Below, in pieces: positions 6,843 to 14,108 of a DNA stretch of 19,669 nt. Source of the stretch: Alphaproteobacteria bacterium (GTDB taxonomy: Bacteria > Pseudomonadota > Alphaproteobacteria > Rhodobacterales > Rhodobacteraceae). A program made the translations under genes and the position numbers. Each line of letters starts with the position of its first letter. Positions within the stretch are counted from its first letter, which is position 1. The stretch is from positions 1 to 19,669 of the forward strand of contig RFGD01000295.1 of assembly GCA_003696705.1 (NCBI GenBank), in the 5' to 3' direction. The notes beneath the pieces are model-generated. The model saw only the letters and a list, made by a program, of their open reading frames with translations. It was not told the DNA's origin and did no database searches.

Positions 6843-8197
6843 TTGATGCCCGGCGTGCCGTCGAAATACTTTTTCAGCCCGGCCCAGCAGTCGATGTAGT
6901 CCTCCTGCATCGGGGCCTCCTTGGCCGCGAAGGCGGTGAGGTGCTGCGGGAAGCGCGTCTCGAACATGAAGCTCATGGTGTTGTCGTACTTCTCGGGCCT
7001 GAGTTCCTCGTTCGAGGCCTTCTCGAAGGCTTCGGCGTCCGGGCCATGCGGCAGCATCATGTTGTGAAGGCTGACGCCGCCCGGCACGAAGCCATGCGGC
7101 TTGGCGTCATACTGGCCGTAGATGTTGCCCATGAACTCGGACATGATGTTGCGGTGATACCAGGGCGGCCGGAAGCTGTGCTCGGCCACCATCCAGCGTT
7201 CGCGGAACAGCACGAAGTCGATATTCGCCGTCCCCGGCACGCCCGAGGGCGAGGTCAGCACCGTGAAGATTGACGGGTCGGGGTGGTCGAACAGGATCGC
7301 CCCGATGGGCGAATAGGTCCGCAGGTCATACTTCCAGGGTGCATAGTTGCCGTGCCATGCGACCACGTCGAGCGGCGAATGGCCGATCTCGGTGACATGG
7401 AAGCCACCGCACCACTTGACCATCAGTTCCGAGGGCACCTCGCGGTCCTCGAATGCGGCAACGGGCGTCTTGAAATCGCGCGGGTTGGCCATGCAGTTGG
7501 CGCCGATCGGCCCGCGGTAGGGAAGCGTGAATTTCTGGCCGTAGTTCTCGCAGACGAAGCCCCTTGCAGGGCCTTCGAGAAGCTCGACGCGGAAGATCAT
7601 GCCCCGCGGCATGAGGCAGATCTCCTTCGGCTCGACGTCGATCGTGCCAAGCTCGGTATGAAAGCGCAGCCGGCCTTCCTGGGGCACGACCAGAAGCTCG
7701 GAATCGGCCGAGAAGAAATACTCGTCCTCCATCGACCGGGTGACGAGGTAGATGTGGCTGGCCATGCCGGTATGCGTGTTGACGTCGCCGGCCGTCGTCA
7801 GCGTCCGCATGCCCGTCACGAAGGTCAGATCCTCGTCCTCGGGCACCGGCACCGGGTCCCAGCGATACTGGCCAAGACTGACGATGTCGTCGTTGACGTG
7901 GGGCGCCGTCTTCCAGTAGGGCACCTCGACCTTGCGAAAGCGCCGGGTGTGTTTCACCGACGGGCGTATGCGGTAGCACCAGGTCCGCTCCGGGCCGGGC
8001 TGGGTAAAGGCCGAGCCGGACAGCTGTTCGGCATAAAGCCCGTAATTGCACTTCTGCGGGCTGTTCTGCCCCTGCGGAAGGGCGCCCGGTAGCGCCTCGG
8101 TCTCGAAGTCGTTGCCGAAACCGGGCATGTAGCCTTCGGTCGCCCCGACGGGCGTCGCGGCGCGTGTCATGCGTTCGGGACGCGGCTCGCCCTCCAT
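6839..8197 (-). CDS. hmgA: Homogentisate 1,2-dioxygenase
   Basis: This non-haem Fe(II) enzyme opens the homogentisate ring to 4-maleylacetoacetate. With the chosen start it has 452 residues. The conserved N-terminal block (YMPGFGNDFETEALPGALP) is present. Iron ligands are visible as His348 and Glu354 in YHRNIMSEFMG and His384 in LHNMMLPHG, with the same spacing as His335, Glu341 and His371 of the human enzyme. The open frame extends to 8248, but the ATG at 8197 has GGGAGGA at a spacing of 5 and no better site lies upstream, so it is preferred. It is the first gene of the leftward operon and has a predicted promoter at 8256-8284. Confidence 0.97.
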   Translation of the reverse strand: MEGEPRPERMTRAATPVGATEGYMPGFGNDFETEALPGALPQGQNSPQKCNYGLYAEQLSGSAFTQPGPERTWCYRIRPSVKHTRRFRKVEVPYWKTAPHVNDDIVSLGQYRWDPVPVPEDEDLTFVTGMRTLTTAGDVNTHTGMASHIYLVTRSMEDEYFFSADSELLVVPQEGRLRFHTELGTIDVEPKEICLMPRGMIFRVELLEGPARGFVCENYGQKFTLPYRGPIGANCMANPRDFKTPVAAFEDREVPSELMVKWCGGFHVTEIGHSPLDVVAWHGNYAPWKYDLRTYSPIGAILFDHPDPSIFTVLTSPSGVPGTANIDFVLFRERWMVAEHSFRPPWYHRNIMSEFMGNIYGQYDAKPHGFVPGGVSLHNMMLPHGPDAEAFEKASNEELRPEKYDNTMSFMFETRFPQHLTAFAAKEAPMQEDYIDCWAGLKKYFDGTPGIK

Positions 8198-8255
8198 CGC
8201 AATCCTCCCTTGCAAAGCGGAAGCGTCGGGGCCCTGCCGTCCCGACACACGCGGT

Positions 8256-8284
8256 GTTCTAGCCCGGAAACGATTTCATTGCAA
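8256..8284 (-). promoter_or_regulatory. Predicted sigma-70 promoter of the hmgA operon
   Basis: Read on the minus strand, a -35 box TTGCAA (8284-8279) and a -10 box TAGAAC (8261-8256) are separated by 17 bases. Each box matches four of six consensus positions. Transcription would start near 8249, giving a leader of about 50 bases before the ATG at 8197. The -35 box lies inside the inverted repeat at 8279-8290. Confidence 0.5.
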
Positions 8285-8290
8285 GTGCAA
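8279..8290. promoter_or_regulatory. Inverted repeat TTGCA-AG-TGCAA, candidate MarR operator
   Basis: A perfect 5-bp inverted repeat with a 2-base centre covers the predicted -35 box of the hmgA operon. Binding here would block RNA polymerase, as expected for a MarR-type repressor released by a pathway aromatic. Related half-sites TTGCA (8672-8676) and TGCA (8684-8687) occur just before and across the first ATG of the marR gene, which would fit autoregulation. No other regulator is encoded nearby. Confidence 0.45.
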
Positions 8291-8331
8291 CGATATGTCC
8301 GCAGACACGGCGGGAGGCGCGATACGGCGGC

Positions 8332-8349
8332 CCCGTCCTTCAGGACGGG
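8332..8349 (-). terminator. Small GC hairpin over the stop codon of the small membrane protein gene
   Basis: CCCGTCC (8332-8338) and GGACGGG (8343-8349) form a 7-bp stem whose four-base loop holds most of the TGA stop of the minus-strand gene. There is no T run, so intrinsic termination is doubtful. It may protect the 3' end or reduce read-through into the hmgA promoter region. Confidence 0.3.
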
Positions 8350-8609
8350 CGGCGAAGGATCCGCGAGAGGCGCCTGCGGAAAGCGCGCTTCACCTCTCGG
8401 CAGTCGATCGCGATGACCAGAAGACCAAGCGGCAGCATCCAGAATCCGAGCACCGGCAACGCCCCGAAGATGCCACCGATCACCAGGAGAATGCCGACCA
8501 CACCGCGAAGGCCGGGCGGGACGTGGCGACGCAGCCAGCGCACGAGCCGAAACCGCTGGCGGCGAATGAAGCCGGTGCCTCGGTCGTCGGGAATCCTCTC
8601 GGCAGACAT
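8340..8609 (-). CDS. Small membrane protein, function unknown
   Basis: This 89-residue protein has a basic N-terminal half (RRQRFRLVRWLRRH), then two hydrophobic stretches at about residues 36-52 and 54-69 separated by a Pro, and a very basic tail (KRAFRRRLSRILRRPS). This predicts a helical hairpin in the inner membrane with both ends in the cytoplasm. Similar short proteins exist in Rhodobacterales, sometimes carrying misleading enzyme names. I assign no function. The ATG at 8609 is preferred because the protein similar to relatives begins there; the longer open frame to 8684 overlaps the marR start. The Shine-Dalgarno sequence is weak. It lies between the two divergent operons and may be read through into hmgA. 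Confidence 0.6.
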   Translation of the reverse strand: MSAERIPDDRGTGFIRRQRFRLVRWLRRHVPPGLRGVVGILLVIGGIFGALPVLGFWMLPLGLLVIAIDCREVKRAFRRRLSRILRRPS

Positions 8610-8697
8610 GCCCCAAAGGTAGGGGCCATGGCCCCGCCGGCAACCCGAAAGGCGCCCGTCGGCTTGATAAATTGCACCAACCATGCACTTTCAGCCC

Positions 8698-9150
8698 ATG
8701 AGCAAGCGACCGACCGACACCGAAACCTTCGACCTCGGTGCCTTTCTTCCCTATCAGCTGGCCGTTCTGTCCGAACGGGTGAGCCGCGGCTTTTCCGCCA
8801 TCTACGGGGCCCGTTTCGGCATCAACCGGGCCGAATGGCGCGTCCTCGCGCATCTGGCAAGCGCGCGGGGACCGCTCAGCGTCCGCGAGGTGCATGCGCG
8901 GGTCTCGATGGACAAGTCCAAGGTCAGTCGCGCGGCCACCCGGCTCGAGGAACTGGGCCTGATCGAGAAGCGCCGGAACGATCGGGACCGGCGCCTGGTG
9001 GCGCTCAGCCTCACGGAGGCCGGCGCCGGGCTGGTCGCCGAGATGACGCCCGTGGCCAACGCCTACGAGACCAAGGTGCTTTCCCATCTTGGCGAGGACG
9101 CCGAAACCTTCCGAAAACTGGTCAACCGCCTTCTTGAGGAACTCGAATGA
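8698..9150 (+). CDS. MarR family transcriptional regulator of the homogentisate genes
   Basis: A 150-residue winged helix-turn-helix protein. The core runs from about residue 20 (LAVLSERVSRGFSAIY) through the recognition region (REVHARVSMDKSKVSRAATR) to the wing (KRRNDRDRRLVALSLTEAG), the latter being the typical DxRxxxxxLT signature of MarR proteins. It is the first gene of an operon with maiA (ATGA overlap) and bktB, divergent from hmgA, so it very likely senses a pathway compound and represses both directions. ATG 8698 is chosen; ATG 8683 in frame adds five residues. Neither has a clear Shine-Dalgarno sequence, so a very short or absent leader is possible. Confidence 0.9.
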   Translation: MSKRPTDTETFDLGAFLPYQLAVLSERVSRGFSAIYGARFGINRAEWRVLAHLASARGPLSVREVHARVSMDKSKVSRAATRLEELGLIEKRRNDRDRRLVALSLTEAGAGLVAEMTPVANAYETKVLSHLGEDAETFRKLVNRLLEELE

Positions 9151-9776
9151 CGGCACGGCTTTTCGACTACTGGCGCTCGTCGGCGTCCTACAGGGTGCGC
9201 ATTGCGCTCGGTCTTCTCGGCATCCCGTTCGAATCGGTGACGGTCAATCTTCTCGAGGCCGAGCAGCGATCACCCGAGAATCTGGCCCGCAACCCCCAGG
9301 GCCTTGTGCCGACGCTCGAGATCGACGGCCGGCGCATGACGCAATCGCTTTCGATCGTCGAGTATCTTTCCGAGACGCACGGCGACGCCTTCATGCCCGG
9401 CGACCCCGCGGGACGTCAGCGTGTGCGGGCGCTGGCCCATGTCGTCGCGATGGACATTCATCCGGTCTGCAACCTCTCGGTCGCGCGCCATGCCGTCGAG
9501 ATGTCGGGCGGGCGCATCGACATGGCCGACTGGATGCGGCACTTCATTCCGCCCGGACTGTCGGCGTTCGAGACGATGCTCGACGCCCCGGAAACCGGAA
9601 GGTTCTGCCACGGCGACCAGGTCACGATTGCCGACATCTGCCTTGTCCCCCAGCTCTACAACGCGCGGCGCTGGGGAATCGACGTGACGTCCTTGTCGCG
9701 CATCCGGGAAATTGCCGACAGACTGGAGGCGTTGCCGGCCTTCGCCGCCGCGCACCCGGACAACTTCAAACCGTAA
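9147..9776 (+). CDS. maiA: Maleylacetoacetate isomerase (zeta-class glutathione transferase)
   Basis: This enzyme isomerises 4-maleylacetoacetate to 4-fumarylacetoacetate using glutathione, linking HmgA to FahA. The 209-residue length is typical. The zeta-class signature SSASYRVRIAL is at residues 11-21, with the glutathione-binding serine near residue 14, followed by the thioredoxin-fold segment (NPQGLVPTLEIDG, SLSIVEYL) and an all-helical C-terminal domain with the N-capping box region (CHGDQVTIADICLVPQLYNA). The start overlaps the marR stop as ATGA. The bktB-type gene follows after 12 bases. Confidence 0.96.
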   Translation: MTARLFDYWRSSASYRVRIALGLLGIPFESVTVNLLEAEQRSPENLARNPQGLVPTLEIDGRRMTQSLSIVEYLSETHGDAFMPGDPAGRQRVRALAHVVAMDIHPVCNLSVARHAVEMSGGRIDMADWMRHFIPPGLSAFETMLDAPETGRFCHGDQVTIADICLVPQLYNARRWGIDVTSLSRIREIADRLEALPAFAAAHPDNFKP

Positions 9777-9788
9777 GGCTGTCACGAA

Positions 9789-10973
9789 ATGGCACGAACC
9801 GACGACATCGTCATCCTTTCCGGCGCCCGCACGCCGATCGGCACCTTTGGCGGCGCGCTTGCCGACACGCCCCCGACCGTGCTCGGCCGTATCGCCGCCG
9901 CGGCCGCAATCGAGCGCGCCGGCATCGACCCGGCACGGATCGGACATGTGGCCTTCGGCCACATCATCAATACCGAGCCCCGGGACATGTATCTTTCGCG
10001 CGTCGCAGCGCTCGAGGCCGGCGTCCCCGAGACGACGCCCGCGATGAACGTGAACCGGCTTTGCGGCTCGGGGGCGCAGGCGGTCGTCTCGGTGGCCCAG
10101 CACCTTCTTCTGGGCGACGCCGAGTTTGGCCTGGCAGGCGGCGCCGAATGCATGAGCCGCTCGCCTTTCGCGGTGCCGGCGGCGCGCTGGGGTCAGAAGA
10201 TGGGCGACGCGAAGGTCGTCGACATGATGCTCGGCACCCTGCACTGTCCCTTCGGCTCTGGCCACATGGGGGTCACCGCCGAAAACGTCGCCGAACGCCA
10301 CGGCATCACGCGGGCCGACCAGGACGCCTTCGCGCTCGAAAGCCAGCGCCGCGCCGCGCGGGCGATTTCCGAAGGCCGCTTCCGCGACCAGATCGTGCCG
10401 GTCGAGGTCAGGCGCCGCCGTGACACCGTCCTGTTCGACACCGACGAGCACCCCAAAGAAACCTCGGCCGAGGCGCTTGCCGCCCTGAAACCCGTTTTCC
10501 GGCCCGACGGGACGGTCACGGCCGGCAATGCAAGCGGCATCAACGATGGCGCGGCCGCGCTCGTCCTTGGACGGGCCGAAGCCGCGCACCGGGACGGCCT
10601 TCGCCCGCGCGCCCGCCTTCTGGGTTATGCGCATGCCGGCGTGCCCCCGGAGGTCATGGGCATCGGCCCGATCCCGGCCGTGCGCCAGCTTTGCGCCGAC
10701 TGCGGTCTTGCGCCGGCCGACTTCGACGTCATCGAGTCGAACGAGGCCTTCGCCGCCCAGGCCATCGCCGTCAACCGAGAGCTCGGGCTCGACCCCGCGC
10801 GGGTCAACCCGAACGGCGGCGCCATCGCCCTCGGTCACCCCGTGGGCGCCACCGGCGCGATCCTCGTCGTGAAGGCGATGCACGAGCTCGAACGGACCGG
10901 CGGTCGCCTTGGCCTTGTCACCATGTGCATCGGCGGCGGCCAAGGAATTGCGCTGGCGATCGAACGCGTCTGA
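9789..10973 (+). CDS. bktB: Acetyl-CoA C-acyltransferase (BktB-type beta-ketothiolase)
   Basis: This thiolase condenses or cleaves 3-ketoacyl-CoA with CoA. The 394-residue protein has the full catalytic set: Cys92 (NRLCGSGAQA), His350 (GHPVGATGA) and Cys380 (TMCIGGGQG), matching the positions known for thiolase II and BktB proteins. An AAGG stretch lies 12-15 bases before the ATG. As last gene of the marR-maiA operon it may process acetoacetyl-CoA formed from the acetoacetate released by FahA, or shorten CoA-bound side chains of the aromatic substrate. Both are inference; the enzyme could also serve general fatty acid or PHA metabolism. BktB against other thiolases is judged from overall similarity only. 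Confidence 0.9.
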   Translation: MARTDDIVILSGARTPIGTFGGALADTPPTVLGRIAAAAAIERAGIDPARIGHVAFGHIINTEPRDMYLSRVAALEAGVPETTPAMNVNRLCGSGAQAVVSVAQHLLLGDAEFGLAGGAECMSRSPFAVPAARWGQKMGDAKVVDMMLGTLHCPFGSGHMGVTAENVAERHGITRADQDAFALESQRRAARAISEGRFRDQIVPVEVRRRRDTVLFDTDEHPKETSAEALAALKPVFRPDGTVTAGNASGINDGAAALVLGRAEAAHRDGLRPRARLLGYAHAGVPPEVMGIGPIPAVRQLCADCGLAPADFDVIESNEAFAAQAIAVNRELGLDPARVNPNGGAIALGHPVGATGAILVVKAMHELERTGGRLGLVTMCIGGGQGIALAIERV

Positions 10974-10991
10974 CGGGCCCTTCCCGAACGA

Positions 10992-11022
10992 ACATCCCCC
11001 GTCCTTTCGGAACGGGGGATGT
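10992..11022 (+). terminator. Strong hairpin after bktB, lacking a T run
   Basis: The arms ACATCCCCCGT (10992-11002) and ACGGGGGATGT (11012-11022) form a perfect 11-bp stem with a 9-base loop, 18 bases after the bktB stop. GCCGGGG follows instead of T residues. It may end the operon with Rho help, or protect the 3' end. The rest of the gap up to 11132 shows only a 6-bp GCCGGG/CCCGGC pair at 11090-11112 and no gene. Confidence 0.55.
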
Positions 11023-11132
11023 CGCCGGGGCCAGCCCGCTGGGGGGACGAGGGGTCTGCACGATCGTCGGCTGACCCTCGGCCAGGCGAGCCGGGAGGGA
11101 GAGAAACCCGGCCCGATTACGTGCGTCATGCC

Positions 11133-11507
11133 TCAGTAGACCGAGTCTTCGCTCTCGAACCGCGAGACCATGGCGATCAGCTCGTTCAGGCTGTAGGCAT
11201 TGGCGTCGACGCCGAGACGGGCGGCAAGCTGCTGTTTCGCGGCCGTGTTCTCGGGCGCGCCGAAGCTGTTGCGCGTCACCTGGACGACCGAACCGGCGGC
11301 CACCGATCCTTCAAGGCCATCCGTCTCGGCCGCGATGCTTGCCAGGATCGAAGCCGCCTGAGCGCCGCCGCTCGAAACTTCGGTGCCGACCATGCCCTCG
11401 AGGCCATCGGTCTCGGCGGCAATCGCGCGAAGAATGCTGTCGGCGTCAGCCAGCGCCGGGGTGATGAGACCAAACGCGAGGGCGGTACCAAGGAAGATGC
11501 GTTTCAT
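11133..11507 (-). CDS. Small secreted protein with a duplicated ETDGLEG segment
   Basis: A 124-residue protein with a Sec signal peptide (MKRIFLGTALAFGLITPALA, cleavage likely after ALA). The mature part starts with two copies of a 17-residue unit at residues 24-40 and 53-69, 14 of 17 positions identical, period 29 residues, each with the core IAAETDGLEG. The C-terminal part (LAARLGVDANAYSLNELIAM) resembles a short helical segment seen in other small exported Rhodobacterales proteins. I do not recognise a function. The ATG at 11507 is preferred over the longer frame because GGAG lies 9 bases upstream and the signal peptide begins there. It is divergent from the hybrid kinase gene. Confidence 0.75.
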   Translation of the reverse strand: MKRIFLGTALAFGLITPALADADSILRAIAAETDGLEGMVGTEVSSGGAQAASILASIAAETDGLEGSVAAGSVVQVTRNSFGAPENTAAKQQLAARLGVDANAYSLNELIAMVSRFESEDSVY

Positions 11508-11633
11508 TTCGTTTACTCCAGTTTTCTGTTCGTTTCCGATCGACCGTGCATTGTGCCGTCTGTCGATGACCCAGAAATAGGCCGGCCATCCCCTCACTTG
11601 AACGCACGAGAGCGTGAAACTCGCGCGATTTTG

Positions 11634-11647
11634 GTGCACATGTGCAC
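11634..11647. promoter_or_regulatory. 14-bp perfect palindrome in the divergent promoter gap
   Basis: GTGCACATGTGCAC is fully palindromic and lies in the 254-base, relatively AT-rich gap between the secreted protein gene and the kinase gene. It is flanked by a direct repeat, CGTGAAACTCGCGCG (11613-11627) and CGTGAACTCGCGCG (11680-11693). This looks like a regulator-binding region. No confident -35/-10 pair could be placed for either gene. Confidence 0.4.
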
Positions 11648-11761
11648 ACGCCCTGTGTTGCACTTTTTCGACATTTTTCCGTGAACTCGCGCGCGTCCCG
11701 CCTAGGTAGAAGCGTTTGCCTTAATCGCTTGTTCACCCGCCGGCTCCAACGTCGTCCTGAA

Positions 11762-14104
11762 ATGCAATCAGGGCGCAGTCTCGTGAATGATCTTTTCCTC
11801 GCTCCGGATGATGGCGGCGATACGCCGTCGCCTCCGCAGATCCTCGCGGCGGTCCGCGCAATCCCGATCCCCGTGGCCTTGTTCGGACGCGACGGCGGAT
11901 GCATTGGCTCGAGCGCGGCATTCGATGCGCTTGCCGGCGAACACCCCGGATCGCTTGAAGCCGCGCTCTGTGCCCTTGGCCGGCTGGCCCCGCACGACGA
12001 CGCCGCTGTCGGCCGCCTTCGGCAGCTGGCCGAGGCACCTCGTCCCGAGGTCGTCACGCTTCGGCCGAGCGCGCAGCGGGCGCTGCATGTCGAACTTTCG
12101 GGGGGCGGCACGGATGCCACGACCCTCGTCTGCCGGGACGTCGCCGTCGAGCCTGCCCCATGCCAACTGATGGAAGAGTTTCCCATCGGTCTCGTCCTCT
12201 TCGACGAGGACGGGAGGATCGCCGGCCTCAACGCTGCCTTTCGCGCGCTTTACGGTCTTGGCTCGGCCGGGGACCGCTGGATCGGCCGAAGTTTCGAGGA
12301 TCTTCTTCGCGACTGCGTGGCCCGGGGCGTCTTTCCCGACGCCGCCGAGGACGCAGAGGCCTGGCTCGAGGCGCGGTTGTCAATGCACGCGCGGCCCGAG
12401 GCGATCGTCGAGGAGCGGCTCTCGGACGGTCGATGGTGCCGGGCGATCGGGCGGCGCCTTTCCACGGGTGGTCGGATCGGGGTCCGCATCGATGTCACCG
12501 AGACAAGATCGGCCGAGGCACGGCTGCGCGCCGCGCTCGACGAAGCCGCCCAGGCCACGCGCGCAAAGACCGCCTTCCTTGCCAACATGAGCCACGAGAT
12601 TCGCACGCCGATGAACGGCGTGATCGGCATGGCCGAGCTTCTGGCCGAAACCGAACTCGACGGCGAACAGGAGTTTCTGGTCGAGACCATACGAAATTCG
12701 GGCGAGGCCCTTCTGTCGATCATCAATGACATCCTCGACTATTCGAAGATCGAGGCAGACAAGCTCGAGCTTGCCGAAGAAGAGTTCGACCTCGAGCGCA
12801 CGGTTCTCGACGTTCTCAACATCATGGCCGCGCGCGCCACGCAGAAGGGGCTTGATCTGGCGCTGGACTACGACCTTTTCCTTCCCGCCCGGTTCCGGGG
12901 CGACGGCGCGCGGATACGCCAGGTCCTGACGAACCTTGTGGGCAATGCCGTCAAGTTCACCGAGCAGGGCCACGTCCTGGTCCGCGTCATCGGCGCCCCG
13001 TCCGGCGATCCGTCGCGCTACAGGCTCCATATCGTGGTCGAGGACACCGGCATCGGCATTCCGAAGGACCGGATCGAGCACATCTTCGCCGAGTTTGGCC
13101 AGGCCGATACCAGCGTGACGCGGAAGTTCGGCGGAACGGGCCTGGGCCTCGCCATTTCCAAGCGCCTTGTCGAGATCATGGGCGGCGAGATCTGGGTCGA
13201 ATCGGAACCCGGGGCCGGCGCAGCCTTCGGAATACGGCTGGACCTGCCGGCCGCGCCGCCGATGCCGGAAAGCCCGCGGACGAAAGCCACGCGCGGCTCG
13301 GCGATGGTGGTCGACGATCAGCCAACGAACCTCGACATCATTTCGAGGCACCTGTCCCGCCTTGGATTTGAGGTCACGACCGCGTCGGACGCCGACACCT
13401 GTCTTGCCGCGATCAAGGCGGGTGCGCGGCCGGACGTGGTCCTGACTGACCACCAGATGCCGGGAATGGACGGGGTCGCGCTTGCCCGGGCGCTTCGGGC
13501 GGCCGGCCTTGGCGCCCCCATTGTCCTTCTGACTTCGCTGTCGCCATCGACCGGCGCCGAACTGCCGGCCGATCTGTTCGCAAGCGTCCTGCGCAAACCC
13601 ATCCGGCGCGAACAGTTGCTCGACTCTCTTCTGCAACTGACAAGGGGCGCTCTCCCGCAAGGGCCGGCGCCCGCAGCCAAACCGGTCCCGCCCGCGCCCG
13701 CCCCGGTGGCAGAGGGGGCTTGCACGATCCTTGCCGCCGAGGACAACCGGACGAACAGGATGGTTCTCGAGCGGATGCTGCGCAACAGCGGCTTTCGCCT
13801 CGAGCTTGCCGTGAACGGATGCGAGGCGGTGGAGAAATTCGCCGAAATCCGCCCCGAGATCGTTCTCATGGACATCTCGATGCCCGAGATGGACGGCCTC
13901 GAGGCCATGCGCCGGATCCGGTCGATCCAGCGCGAACAGGGCCTGCCGCATACGCCGATCATCGCGCTTACCGCGCATGCCTTCGACGCCGAGTTTCAGC
14001 GCTTCCTGTCAGCAGGCTTCGATGCCTGCCTGTCAAAGCCCGTGAAAAAGGCCGAGCTTCTGTCCCTTCTGCACGCCCACGCCCACGCCGGCGACGGCGG
14101 CTAG
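11762..14104 (+). CDS. Soluble hybrid histidine kinase with two receiver domains
   Basis: A 780-residue protein without transmembrane segments, so cytosolic. Order: degenerate PAS-like region (about 28-125), PAS (about 138-248), HisKA with phospho-acceptor His278 (ANMSHEIRTPMNG), HATPase with N box (NLVGNAVKFT, Asn395), G1 (VEDTGIGIP), F box (FAEFGQAD) and G2 (GGTGLGLAI), then REC1 (Asp518-Asp519, phospho-Asp563 in LTDHQMPGMDG, Lys612) and REC2 (Glu660-Asp661, phospho-Asp704 in LMDISMPEMDG, Lys759) joined by a Pro/Ala linker. No HPt domain is present, so a separate phosphotransferase is expected. The start is uncertain: ATG 11762 has no Shine-Dalgarno sequence, GTG 11783 has AGGG upstream, and the frame is open to 11642. 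It converges with the asparaginase gene with a 4-base gap. Confidence 0.92.
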   Translation: MQSGRSLVNDLFLAPDDGGDTPSPPQILAAVRAIPIPVALFGRDGGCIGSSAAFDALAGEHPGSLEAALCALGRLAPHDDAAVGRLRQLAEAPRPEVVTLRPSAQRALHVELSGGGTDATTLVCRDVAVEPAPCQLMEEFPIGLVLFDEDGRIAGLNAAFRALYGLGSAGDRWIGRSFEDLLRDCVARGVFPDAAEDAEAWLEARLSMHARPEAIVEERLSDGRWCRAIGRRLSTGGRIGVRIDVTETRSAEARLRAALDEAAQATRAKTAFLANMSHEIRTPMNGVIGMAELLAETELDGEQEFLVETIRNSGEALLSIINDILDYSKIEADKLELAEEEFDLERTVLDVLNIMAARATQKGLDLALDYDLFLPARFRGDGARIRQVLTNLVGNAVKFTEQGHVLVRVIGAPSGDPSRYRLHIVVEDTGIGIPKDRIEHIFAEFGQADTSVTRKFGGTGLGLAISKRLVEIMGGEIWVESEPGAGAAFGIRLDLPAAPPMPESPRTKATRGSAMVVDDQPTNLDIISRHLSRLGFEVTTASDADTCLAAIKAGARPDVVLTDHQMPGMDGVALARALRAAGLGAPIVLLTSLSPSTGAELPADLFASVLRKPIRREQLLDSLLQLTRGALPQGPAPAAKPVPPAPAPVAEGACTILAAEDNRTNRMVLERMLRNSGFRLELAVNGCEAVEKFAEIRPEIVLMDISMPEMDGLEAMRRIRSIQREQGLPHTPIIALTAHAFDAEFQRFLSAGFDACLSKPVKKAELLSLLHAHAHAGDGG

Positions 14105-14108
14105 GCGC

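Noticed and set aside
9089..10423. Plus-strand open frame of about 440 codons crossing marR, maiA and bktB
   Set aside because: It is out of frame with three well-supported genes and is rich in Arg, Pro and Gly. It is a GC-driven artefact.
1730..10973. Recent horizontal transfer of the homogentisate island
   Set aside because: There are no integrase, transposase, tRNA or flanking direct repeats, and base composition and codon style look the same as in serA and rlmN. Only a whole-genome comparison could settle it.
9270..11129. Minus-strand open frame of about 620 codons
   Set aside because: It is antisense to maiA and bktB, whose catalytic Cys, His and Cys are intact.
12380..13978. Minus-strand open frame of more than 500 codons
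   Set aside because: It lies wholly antisense to the kinase gene, whose H, N, G1, G2 and receiver motifs are all intact. The antisense product shows no recognisable motif.
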